This document shows positions 1 through 5,622 of a stretch of 5,622 nucleotides of DNA, in pieces. This stretch comes from Candidatus Poseidoniaceae archaeon (GTDB taxonomy: Archaea > Thermoplasmatota > Poseidoniia > Poseidoniales > Poseidoniaceae): NCBI GenBank assembly GCA_013329355.1, contig DUKK01000150.1, positions 1 to 5,622 on the forward strand, written 5' to 3'. A model generated the notes under the pieces. That model ran no database searches, was not told the origin of the DNA, and worked only from the letters and a program-made list of their open reading frames with translations. A program made the translations under genes and the position numbers. Position 1 is the stretch's first letter. Every line of letters starts with the position of its first letter.

Positions 1-1965
1 GTTGTTAGCGTCACCAACTATTCGCGTACTCGGCTGGTCGGCAATTCCAGCAGAGTTGCCGTAAAACACCCATACATTACCGCTGTTAAATGGTCCCGAG
101 GTGTTATATGGTTCTGAGATAAACAACTCGTCAAATCCGTCGTCGTTCAGATCGTTTATTATCTCAACATGATAGCCAAATAATGTGCCAGCAGATATTG
201 ATTGGTAGGAGCGATCTGGATTGGTTGCGTAGCCAGTAGGCGAACCATATCTTACCTCTACTGACGAAAAGCCTGAACTGTCAAACATATCTCCCGTATT
301 GCCAATAACCAAATCAGCCAAGCCGTCACCATTTAGGTCACCGTCGGCAGAAACCGATTGGCCGAAGTTACTACCCTGTAACATTTGATTTGGACTATCC
401 ATCTTAGACCAAATGCTACTAGAATCGCCGCCAGAGAATAACTCAACTTTGCCCGTATCTGAGCCTTGTTCATAATCGATTGAACAAACCAGCAACTCAT
501 CGTTACCATCCGAATTGAGGTCATCAACAGCCTCTACGCAATAACCGAATTTTTCGCCGGCTGTTGGAATTTCGGAAACTCCGGAAACCGAACTCAGTGA
601 AACCGCGAGGCCGCTAACTGAGCCAAACGCAAACTGAACCATACCATCATTAGAATTTGCGCCTGGAGACCCGATAGCAATATCATCCAAACCGTCACCG
701 TTGAAGTCGCCAACTGCCAAACTGTTACCCAACATTTGTGCGTCCGAGACACCTTCCCATGAGTGGCCTTGGAATAAGCTCAATCCGTCTACAGAGCCGA
801 AAAATATCGAAACACGACCATTTGAGATTAGCGTTTGAGTAGATGCATCGGCTTCAGCATGCACCAGGTCGGTGAATCCATCGCCATTGAAATCCCCGAA
901 CACCATATCACTTGATATCGTATCGGTAAGATCACTAGACAGGATATAATCTGGTGTAAGACTTAATTGGTTATCCTGATTTGCTAACGACCGCTCTATG
1001 CGCACAAGAGTTTGATCATCCTGGATTCTTGAAGTGAACAACTGGAGTAATTCTGCACCGTCGAGTGTTAGCCCAATATCGTGGTGTAAATTCTCGCCCT
1101 GAGCAACGATCTGATGGTTTATTTGATTCTCAATAATCGTCATCAAAATAGCCTGACTATTTTTTGTATACATAACATGGATTTGGCCATCTGAGGTTAT
1201 TTCCAGCTCGAAATCAGGACCGACAGGCCCGGCATCGATGAGCCCTGTTTGCCAAAATGCCCCAGTATAGTTTACTCTGTGAAGCGCACCATTGTTATCC
1301 CGGAATACGCCCCACTCAAGTTGATTAGGAGTGATTGCTAATTCGATGTTGGTAATTTCGAGACCTTCAAAAATGGTTCTTGTGTGCCACTCATCACCAT
1401 TGACATATAATGAACTAGCGAAGGCTATTTGTCCCGCTTTGAGGTCGCTACCATTGGTGTATAGGACGCTGGCACGACCGTTCTCTTTAACGGCAATTGC
1501 ACAATCAAAATCCACCACACCATCAGCTATTCCCAACACTTCATCGATCTGCAGTTGCTTTGTATTCTGTTCAAGATCCGACCAGTAGTACTCTACCGTG
1601 CCTTCTTGATTGTGCCAGCATGAATTAATCTCCTGCTGGTCTGAAATAGCCACATCAGGGACAGTTGGAGTGCCGACTGAAGCCGCTTGAATTGGCTGGT
1701 TGTGATAGATATCTAGATTGGTTTCAAATCTTACCAAACCTTGTGCAACACCGTCGATGGAGAGTTGCTCACCTGCGAGGTCATAGCCAAAATCTAGCGC
1801 ATATTCGGTTAGAGCAGCGCTATTTGATTGAGCAGTGGATTGATTGAGGAATTCTGATTCTCTGACGGCGCTTTGACCTATAGCGAGACTTGATACATGG
1901 AGAATTAGTAATAAAACCAAACACTTCGCCACAAGCGAGTTGTTTGATGAATACTTACTCGCCAT
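1..1965 (-). CDS. Secreted beta-propeller protein: BNR/sialidase-like region followed by FG-GAP (integrin alpha-type) repeats; partial, C-terminus beyond left edge
   Basis: The frame is open from an ATG at 1965 to the window edge (655 residues seen, no stop). The N-terminus is a clear signal peptide: a short polar region with K4 and K14, a hydrophobic core CLVLLLILHV (15-24), and likely cleavage near residues 28-31. No lipobox is evident. Residues about 100-330 hold five weak repeats of 44-53 residues, each starting with a hydrophobic D/E-x-A/E-I-like strand (near 105, 155, 208, 252 and 297) and continuing into G-x-x-H/S-x-hydrophobic-Y/F. This resembles a BNR/sialidase-type propeller. From about 350 come FG-GAP blades with Ca2+ loops DFNGDGFTD (358), DFNGDGLDD (420), DLNSDGNDE (482), DLNGDGLAD (543) and DLNDDGFDE (605), spaced 61-62 residues apart. 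Integrin-type propellers have seven blades, so at least two more probably lie outside the window. It is probably exported and binds protein or glycan on or outside the cell; the ligand is unknown. It is divergent from the thiamine pyrophosphokinase gene. Confidence 0.88.
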   Translation of the reverse strand, partial: MASKYSSNNSLVAKCLVLLLILHVSSLAIGQSAVRESEFLNQSTAQSNSAALTEYALDFGYDLAGEQLSIDGVAQGLVRFETNLDIYHNQPIQAASVGTPTVPDVAISDQQEINSCWHNQEGTVEYYWSDLEQNTKQLQIDEVLGIADGVVDFDCAIAVKENGRASVLYTNGSDLKAGQIAFASSLYVNGDEWHTRTIFEGLEITNIELAITPNQLEWGVFRDNNGALHRVNYTGAFWQTGLIDAGPVGPDFELEITSDGQIHVMYTKNSQAILMTIIENQINHQIVAQGENLHHDIGLTLDGAELLQLFTSRIQDDQTLVRIERSLANQDNQLSLTPDYILSSDLTDTISSDMVFGDFNGDGFTDLVHAEADASTQTLISNGRVSIFFGSVDGLSLFQGHSWEGVSDAQMLGNSLAVGDFNGDGLDDIAIGSPGANSNDGMVQFAFGSVSGLAVSLSSVSGVSEIPTAGEKFGYCVEAVDDLNSDGNDELLVCSIDYEQGSDTGKVELFSGGDSSSIWSKMDSPNQMLQGSNFGQSVSADGDLNGDGLADLVIGNTGDMFDSSGFSSVEVRYGSPTGYATNPDRSYQSISAGTLFGYHVEIINDLNDDGFDELFISEPYNTSGPFNSGNVWVFYGNSAGIADQPSTRIVGDANN
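127..894 (-). repeat. Five FG-GAP calcium-loop repeats (protein-level, about 186 nt period)
   Basis: Coding repeats inside the secreted propeller gene. The loop D-x-N-x-D-G-x-x-D/E occurs at 868-894, 682-708, 496-522, 313-339 and 127-153, a nearly constant step of 183-186 nt. Each loop is followed by a hydrophobic strand (such as LAVGD or LVIGN) and a later FGS/YGS/YGN turn, which is the FG-GAP signature. The DNA copies have diverged, so this is an old protein-domain repeat and not a recent tandem duplication. Confidence 0.85.
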
Positions 1966-1982
1966 AGTCGACGGATGTGTTG

Positions 1983-1997
1983 ATGGTTGAAAACCAT
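1983..1997. repeat. Inverted repeat 1, 6-bp arms, 3-nt spacer
   Basis: ATGGTT-GAA-AACCAT is a perfect 6-bp inverted repeat lying 17-32 bp upstream of the propeller gene's ATG. It could be an operator half-site pair or a small hairpin. Six-bp arms can occur by chance, so on its own it is weak. Confidence 0.4.
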
Positions 1998-2014
1998 TGC
2001 CGAAGAATACCCAC

Positions 2015-2033
2015 TGACCCCCTTTGGGGGTCA
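2015..2033. repeat. Inverted repeat 2, 8-bp arms, 3-nt spacer
   Basis: TGACCCCC-TTT-GGGGGTCA is a perfect 8-bp inverted repeat with five G:C pairs next to the loop. Its right end is 12 nt before the GTG at 2046, or 51 nt before the ATG at 2085. It has no T-run on either strand, so it is not a classic intrinsic terminator. It may be an operator for one or both divergent genes, or a leader hairpin affecting translation of the thiamine pyrophosphokinase gene. Confidence 0.6.
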
Positions 2034-2045
2034 AATAGTTGATTT

Positions 2046-2708
2046 GTGAGTATTGTTGACAAACTACCGATGTTAGGCGATAGTATGCTGCGAGTACTAA
2101 TCATCGGTAATGCTCCAGGAGAGGACCTATCTCAATGGTCGAATTTAGTCCTAGACTCAGACCTGATTATCGCCTGCGATGGTGCCATGGAAAAGTGTCA
2201 AAGCAATGGAATTGTGGTAAATGTTCTGATTGGCGATATGGACAGTATCAGTGAACCAAGCCAACGCTATGCTGAGTCAAAAAGAGTCAAAATAATCAAG
2301 CAGACAGACCAAAACACCAATGATTTGACCAAAGCAATAAGCTATGCCGACAGTGTGGGTGCAACTAAAATCAGCATAATCAATGTTGACGGTGGGAGGT
2401 CAGACCATCAATTTGCCAATTACTTGTCACTGCTTGAGGCAAAGTCTGACGCTCGTTTGTTGCTCAACGACTGCACCGTCAGGGCATTGTCTAACAACAA
2501 ACCTATTTCTCATTCTATAGAAATTGGAACAGAGTTTTCTGTGTTCAGTTTAGGGCAAAGTTCGGGAATTAATCTCGCCGGCGGCAAATGGGTACTAAAA
2601 AATGCGGTGTTGGAATCAAATTCAACCGGCTTACACAATGTTGCAGTTGAAGATGTAATATCGATTGATTGTAAAACTGGAAATCTGCTAATGTTTGTCA
2701 GCCACTGA
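2046..2708 (+). CDS. Thiamine pyrophosphokinase (thiamine to thiamine diphosphate, ATP-dependent)
   Basis: A 220-residue protein of normal length for the family, which transfers pyrophosphate from ATP to thiamine to make the cofactor TPP in the cytoplasm. The catalytic-domain motifs are in order: GN (21-22), ACDGA (43-47), GDMDS (63-67, acidic metal/ATP site), DQNTNDLTKAI (88-98) and GGRSDHQFAN (116-125). The C-terminal thiamine-binding part shows GGKWVLKNAVL (179-189) and STGLHN (193-198), matching the family pattern of K-Y/W-x-L ... S-x-G-x-S/H-N. Using this enzyme implies salvage of preformed thiamine rather than ThiL phosphorylation of thiamine phosphate; that is an inference, since ThiL could be elsewhere. 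The start is uncertain. I keep the long GTG form, but the conserved core begins at MLRVLIIGN, so the ATG at 2085 (weak AGG upstream) or at 2070 may be real. Its last 21 bp overlap the end of the convergent DUF4105 gene. Confidence 0.9.
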   Translation: MSIVDKLPMLGDSMLRVLIIGNAPGEDLSQWSNLVLDSDLIIACDGAMEKCQSNGIVVNVLIGDMDSISEPSQRYAESKRVKIIKQTDQNTNDLTKAISYADSVGATKISIINVDGGRSDHQFANYLSLLEAKSDARLLLNDCTVRALSNNKPISHSIEIGTEFSVFSLGQSSGINLAGGKWVLKNAVLESNSTGLHNVAVEDVISIDCKTGNLLMFVSH

Positions 2709-3584
2709 GATTGGCATATGTTGCCGAATAAATTCTGAGTAATCGGTTGCCTCATCCCAGCTTTTTGCCAACTCATCAACGCGCGCTATTTCGAGGGTTT
2801 TCTCCAGACCACCCCAATCTTCAATTAGCCCTAGTCTGAATGCAGCCTTTGGAGTATACCCGGGCAGAAAGTTGCGCCAGACAAAGGGAATTCTACCCGG
2901 AGTTATTTGATTGACGACCTTTACAATTGAAGTGTTGCAAGTTGTTAGTAGGGAGTGATACCACTCTGCGTGATTACTCAATTGATTCATTTTTTGAGCG
3001 ATGGCCAGCAACAGTTGCCGATCCTTACCCGGTGGTGTAACCGCTCTGAACAAGTAGTCTTTGTTGCCACGTGCATTAGTCCTTAAACCAAGTAAATCCC
3101 GTTCATAACCGATTAGCAGAAACAATTCATACGAACGCCATAGCCCTTTCCATGGGTGATAACGTTCTCCTTTTACCCGTCTCGCCTCAAAAGATATCGA
3201 AATACACCTACCGTCATTAAATTCAATGCTGAGAAATGTGTGCGCAAGTCCATGAATTTTGTGAAAATGGTCGACTATAAACCAGACATCCTTAATTTCT
3301 CTCAAATCAAATTTGACATTACTGTCCCATTTCTCGTCACGATCTCTGGTTGTGCGCCAAGTAAAATCTCGGATTTTGGTAAATGTTATGAAATCTCCAT
3401 CAATAACTGCCTCAGATTGAAACTCGCAGTCAGTATTCCAATTGGAGTTCGTGCTGGGAACCCTTGGCTTTATCCTAGTAAGCCAGACATAATATAATCG
3501 CACGGCAACAATAATTATGACTAACAGACAAAATGTAGCGATGTAGTGCAGAAGCGTTGAATCTGCCAGTTTCAGCGGTTTCAC
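2688..3584 (-). CDS. Membrane-anchored DUF4105 protein (Lnb N-terminal periplasmic domain-like)
   Basis: With the GTG start at 3584 the protein has 298 residues. That start overlaps the preceding gene's TGA as GTGA, a typical coupling arrangement. A GTG at 3587 or a TTG at 3620 (310 residues) are alternatives. One membrane helix lies at about 11-35 (IATFCLLVIIIVAV). The rest matches the DUF4105 pattern as I know it: RDFTWRT, a conserved W in the EKWDS segment, DLREIKDVWFIVDHF, GLAHTFLSIEF with H115, SFEARRVKGE, YELFLLIGYERD, LGLRTN, EWYHSLLTTCNTS with C216, then PGRIPFVWRNFLPGYTP. His and Cys in these positions are the proposed catalytic pair of an NlpC/P60-like fold. The family includes Lnb, a lipoprotein N-acyltransferase of Gram-positive bacteria. 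The substrate in this organism is unknown. The gene is last in a three-gene minus-strand cluster of envelope proteins, and its 3' end overlaps the thiamine pyrophosphokinase gene. Confidence 0.82.
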   Translation of the reverse strand: MKPLKLADSTLLHYIATFCLLVIIIVAVRLYYVWLTRIKPRVPSTNSNWNTDCEFQSEAVIDGDFITFTKIRDFTWRTTRDRDEKWDSNVKFDLREIKDVWFIVDHFHKIHGLAHTFLSIEFNDGRCISISFEARRVKGERYHPWKGLWRSYELFLLIGYERDLLGLRTNARGNKDYLFRAVTPPGKDRQLLLAIAQKMNQLSNHAEWYHSLLTTCNTSIVKVVNQITPGRIPFVWRNFLPGYTPKAAFRLGLIEDWGGLEKTLEIARVDELAKSWDEATDYSEFIRQHMPISVADKH

Positions 3585-4897
3585 CACCTGACCCAGACTC
3601 GCAATTCGGCATCCCACCAATCATGATTGCCATCTGGATGCTGCCGCCATAATACACCATCATCATCAGTTGTAGTTGGTAATCCCTCGGCGTCTGGAGA
3701 ACCATCGGACAGTATCATGGGAGTAGGCCCTAAGTCCCGCATCGGCAGTTCTTCGTCACTGTCTTTCACTCTCACCAGCACCAAATAAGACAGTATGACG
3801 ACCACCAAGCCAAGAACCCCAATTGAAATCCAACCGACAGATTCAGTTTCTGTGTCATCGCCATATGAGCGAGAAGGAGCCACGGATTTTTGCTCCTCAG
3901 TAAGCTCATCACCCGGCAATCTAACCAAATTTACTCCCTCGATAGCGCTAATCAATTCATTGTTAATTACCTCGAGTGAAACTAAGTGCACCCCGGCTGA
4001 TAGCGTCGTACAGTCAAATTGATCACCGACATTGCCAGCGACCTGATCGCCCTGAATCCGCCAAATTTTTTGGAAATTGCTGAAGTCAATATCGGCATCT
4101 GTTGGTATCATGGTAATGAGACAGTCAGTGTCAGTTGTGTTACCATCACCACTAACCAACAGCGAAAAATCAGGAGCAGGTCGATTGTGGATAGTCAAAT
4201 TCAACCAGTCCTCTGTGGTTTGACCAAGGTCATTGCGATACGCCTCTTTCAATTGATAGTCACCAGCAGGCCAGTTGGAGCAATCGAGGGAGTCTTGCGA
4301 GTCAAGAACTGTGAATGGTGCGCCAGAAAATGTTCTCACCCCACTAGCGCCGTATCGAGGTCCCGTCTCATCCGAAAATACGCGAGAAATTGTGCACTCA
4401 TCTCCAGTCTCTATGTGTTGTGGAGCATTTAATGCCAAGGTAATCGATGGTGTTTGTAGCGCTGGCTTCAGCACGTATGTTGGTAGTGGAATCGTGGTAA
4501 TGATGTTGCCATCTTGATCCACAATTTGCATTCTCAACTCATGCTCACCCGATGCCCATGCATCATACACCAGTGAGGCATTAGATTGCTCAGAAAAAGT
4601 AAATTGCAATATCTCTGTGACTTCTCTATCCTTGTATTCACCGATTAATCGTAGTTCTAGGTTAGTGTTTTCTTGTTCAGTATTGAAAACTACCACCACT
4701 CTTATTGCATCATTATCACCATCTTGGTTGGTATCTAGAGTATCATTGCGCAGTGCGATTAAACTCAGCCCGGCATCTGCCAGTGAATCACTACTAGATT
4801 CATCTGCCAGAGCATTGACTGAGGTATTAGACAGGGCAACAATCGATAACAGTATCAGTGACACAGAGAACAGCGAAAAATGGCGATTACTAGACAC
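3581..4897 (-). CDS. Type I membrane protein with three Ig/PKD-like ectodomain repeats and Trp-rich cytoplasmic tail
   Basis: I recognise the architecture but not a named family. I choose the GTG at 4897: it has a Shine-Dalgarno-like GGAAGGTGG 5 nt upstream, overlaps the previous stop by 8 nt, and puts a clean signal peptide at the N-terminus (SSNRHFSLFS, then a hydrophobic core, cleavage near VNA-L or ALA-D at about 29-31). An ATG at 4963 would add 22 residues in front. The 438-residue protein then has a calcium-loop-like DTNQDGDND (55-63), three repeats that end in W/L-x-A/S-G-x-[HY] strands (about 114, 209 and 299), two Cys pairs (168/206 and 259/296) that probably form one disulfide in each of repeats 2 and 3, a membrane helix at about 356-377, an acidic linker, and a final segment with DWWDAE and VWVRW. 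It is probably a surface receptor or scaffold, co-transcribed with both neighbours. Confidence 0.8.
   Translation of the reverse strand: MSSNRHFSLFSVSLILLSIVALSNTSVNALADESSSDSLADAGLSLIALRNDTLDTNQDGDNDAIRVVVVFNTEQENTNLELRLIGEYKDREVTEILQFTFSEQSNASLVYDAWASGEHELRMQIVDQDGNIITTIPLPTYVLKPALQTPSITLALNAPQHIETGDECTISRVFSDETGPRYGASGVRTFSGAPFTVLDSQDSLDCSNWPAGDYQLKEAYRNDLGQTTEDWLNLTIHNRPAPDFSLLVSGDGNTTDTDCLITMIPTDADIDFSNFQKIWRIQGDQVAGNVGDQFDCTTLSAGVHLVSLEVINNELISAIEGVNLVRLPGDELTEEQKSVAPSRSYGDDTETESVGWISIGVLGLVVVILSYLVLVRVKDSDEELPMRDLGPTPMILSDGSPDAEGLPTTTDDDGVLWRQHPDGNHDWWDAELRVWVRW
3917..4705 (-). repeat. Three diverged Ig/PKD-like protein repeats
   Basis: These are protein-level repeats in the ectodomain of the type I membrane protein, covering about 4469-4705, 4184-4450 and 3917-4183. 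Their matching ends are WASGEHELRMQIVD, WPAGDYQLKEAYRN and LSAGVHLVSLEVIN. Repeats 2 and 3 each have two cysteines 37-38 residues apart; repeat 1 has none. The DNA has diverged beyond recognition. Confidence 0.55.
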
Positions 4898-5622
4898 TAC
4901 TACCACCTTCCGTTTGCTCAGTGTGAACTGCATTGTCATCTGATTGAACCGGAGGTAACTCACTCAACGAAGTTATTCCACCATCGTCATTTTGGGCTAA
5001 ATTGGCGGCAAAATCGACTGCCTCCTTCTGATTGAACATTTGTTCTGACAACTCTAAGTCATCTTCCTCACGTGCCATCTTTACCACCAATGCTAGCGAA
5101 GCCCCAAGAATAAATCCTAGACCAATAATGAGATAGGTTAACCACGATGCTGCAGGGTCTTCGCCCATGATAGCAATGGCAGATTTTAGAGTTCCATATT
5201 CGTTGGACCAACCATCACCATTGTTATCTGGACAGCCTTGTAGGTCTCTGGTTGAATCTCCAGCCTCGTTGGGGCAGTCGTCTCGCAAAGCGCCAAGTGT
5301 GACATCGCCATACCCATCACCGTCACTGTCACGCCACTGCAGCGCTTCATTCGGGAACGAGTCGGCTAATCCAAACGGATGGGCTTTCCAGGTTTCAGTG
5401 GGGTCAGACCAACCATCGCCATCGGTATCACGACATCCCAATCTGTCCATCAGTGATGTGCCACGTACATCTGGGCAGGCGTCACCCTGATTACCTTCGG
5501 CTGCATCACCAAAGCCGTCACCATCGGTATCACGCCATTGAGTTGGCTCGTGAATAAATGAGTCGCCTAAATCTGACCACCCATCGCCATCAGTGTCAAT
5601 ACAGCCCCACCTGTCACCGCCC
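4890..5622 (-). CDS. Surface protein with thrombospondin-3-like calcium repeats and C-terminal membrane anchor; partial, N-terminus beyond right edge
   Basis: The frame runs in from the right edge and stops at TAG 4890-4892 (243 residues seen; an internal ATG at 5450 is not the true start). Five D-x-D/N-x-D/N-G-D-G loops occur at visible residues 9, 31, 65, 98 and 132, in alternating GCxDTDGDGWSD and QWRDTDGDGFGD types joined by DACP/DDCP and GC pairs, as in thrombospondin type 3-like repeats. Aligned copies lie 56-67 residues apart. A membrane helix follows (about 160-180, WLTYLIIGLGFILGASLALVV), then a basic KMAR stop-transfer and an acidic cytoplasmic tail of about 60 residues. The calcium-stiffened stalk should face outside. 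This repeat style is very common in Marine Group II archaeal surface proteins as I recall them. The missing N-terminus probably carries a signal peptide and the functional domain, so its role cannot be stated. Its stop overlaps the next gene's GTG by 8 nt. Confidence 0.88.
   Translation of the reverse strand, partial: GGDRWGCIDTDGDGWSDLGDSFIHEPTQWRDTDGDGFGDAAEGNQGDACPDVRGTSLMDRLGCRDTDGDGWSDPTETWKAHPFGLADSFPNEALQWRDSDGDGYGDVTLGALRDDCPNEAGDSTRDLQGCPDNNGDGWSNEYGTLKSAIAIMGEDPAASWLTYLIIGLGFILGASLALVVKMAREEDDLELSEQMFNQKEAVDFAANLAQNDDGGITSLSELPPVQSDDNAVHTEQTEGGSSV
4903..4911 (-). promoter_or_regulatory. Shine-Dalgarno-like site for the type I membrane protein
   Basis: Read on the minus strand this is GGAAGGTGG, followed by TAGTA and then GTG at 4897. 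It matches the AGGTG part of the 16S anti-Shine-Dalgarno complement with normal spacing. It lies inside the end of the upstream gene and supports the GTG start over the ATG at 4963. Confidence 0.6.
5202..5597 (-). repeat. Five thrombospondin-3-like DxDxDGDG repeats
   Basis: Calcium loops at 5571-5597, 5505-5531, 5403-5429, 5304-5330 and 5202-5228. The loops are close enough at DNA level to share an exact 14-bp direct repeat, CCATCGGTATCACG, at 5419-5432 and 5521-5534. The array probably continues past the right edge. The last loop (DNNGDGWSN) is the most diverged and abuts the membrane-proximal segment. Confidence 0.85.

Larger units (their letters stand above)
1966..2045. promoter_or_regulatory. 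Divergent intergenic region between the propeller gene and thiamine pyrophosphokinase
   Basis: These 80 bp are the only non-coding gap in the window and must hold the start signals for both divergent genes. They contain two perfect inverted repeats (listed separately). I see no convincing archaeal TATA box/BRE for either direction. The best candidate for the minus-strand gene is GTATTCTT, read leftward from about 2010, some 38-45 nt before its ATG, and it is weak. No good Shine-Dalgarno precedes either start, which would fit leaderless or near-leaderless transcripts. If the thiamine pyrophosphokinase really starts at 2085, the gap grows to about 119 bp. Confidence 0.5.

Noticed and set aside
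1331..1588. Plus-strand open frame of 85 codons
   Set aside because: It lies antisense within the propeller gene, which has a continuous frame with signal peptide and domain repeats; the antisense product has no recognisable features. The same holds for the other open frames opposite the minus-strand genes (such as 3156-3497, 4019-4432, 4617-4943 and 5167-5490).
2015..2033. Intrinsic terminator
   Set aside because: The stem is strong, but neither strand has a T-run after it, and it lies upstream of both genes, not downstream.
1966..2045. TPP riboswitch ahead of the thiamine pyrophosphokinase gene
   Set aside because: The gap is too short, and neither the CTGAGA core nor the downstream conserved THI-box segment is present on the plus strand.
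4897..4963. ATG at 4963 as the start of the type I membrane protein
   Set aside because: It would bury the signal peptide behind 22 extra residues and overlap the upstream gene by 74 nt; the GTG at 4897 has a ribosome site and a short overlap.
4890..5450. A complete gene starting at ATG 5450
   Set aside because: The frame stays open to the right edge with two further calcium loops upstream, so this Met is internal.
5202..5597. CRISPR-like or satellite repeat
   Set aside because: The repeats are coding calcium loops with uneven spacing and diverged DNA; they read through in frame as one protein.

Overview
The window looks like a piece of a marine archaeal genome, most likely Marine Group II (Ca. 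Poseidoniales, Thermoplasmatota) or a close relative. This rests on family resemblance recalled from memory, not on a marker gene. The clues are a membrane-anchored surface protein with strings of thrombospondin-3-like DTDGDGWSD / QWRDTDGDGFGD repeats closed by GC and CP pairs, a Trp-rich cytoplasmic tail on its neighbour, and a secreted FG-GAP propeller protein. Gene packing is very tight: there is one intergenic gap, of 80 bp, and several start/stop overlaps. No rRNA, tRNA, mobile element or CRISPR array is visible.

Layout, left to right. (1) 1-1965, minus strand, open at the left edge: a secreted protein with a signal peptide, a BNR/sialidase-like repeat region, and then at least five integrin-type FG-GAP blades with calcium loops. 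(2) 1966-2045: a divergent intergenic region with two perfect inverted repeats, each with a 3-nt spacer. (3) 2046-2708, plus strand: thiamine pyrophosphokinase, the only metabolic gene here. It converges on the next gene, and the two coding 3' ends overlap by 21 bp. (4) 5622 down to 2688, minus strand: a three-gene overlapping cluster read right to left. It encodes a calcium-loop surface protein anchored by a C-terminal membrane helix (partial, start off the right edge), a type I membrane protein with three Ig/PKD-like repeats and a Trp-rich cytoplasmic tail, and a membrane-anchored DUF4105 (Lnb N-terminal domain-like) protein with a conserved-looking His and Cys.

The three minus-strand cluster genes overlap by 8 and 4 nt if GTG starts are used, which suggests co-transcription and translational coupling. 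Together they look like a cell-envelope module: two large ectodomains tethered by single helices, plus a putative envelope acyltransferase or cysteine-hydrolase-like enzyme. Thiamine pyrophosphokinase makes the cofactor TPP from salvaged thiamine and has no obvious functional link to its neighbours. The most interesting points are the DUF4105 enzyme in a probable archaeon within a surface-protein operon, the repeat architecture and tail of the middle gene, and the paired palindromes in the divergent promoter region.
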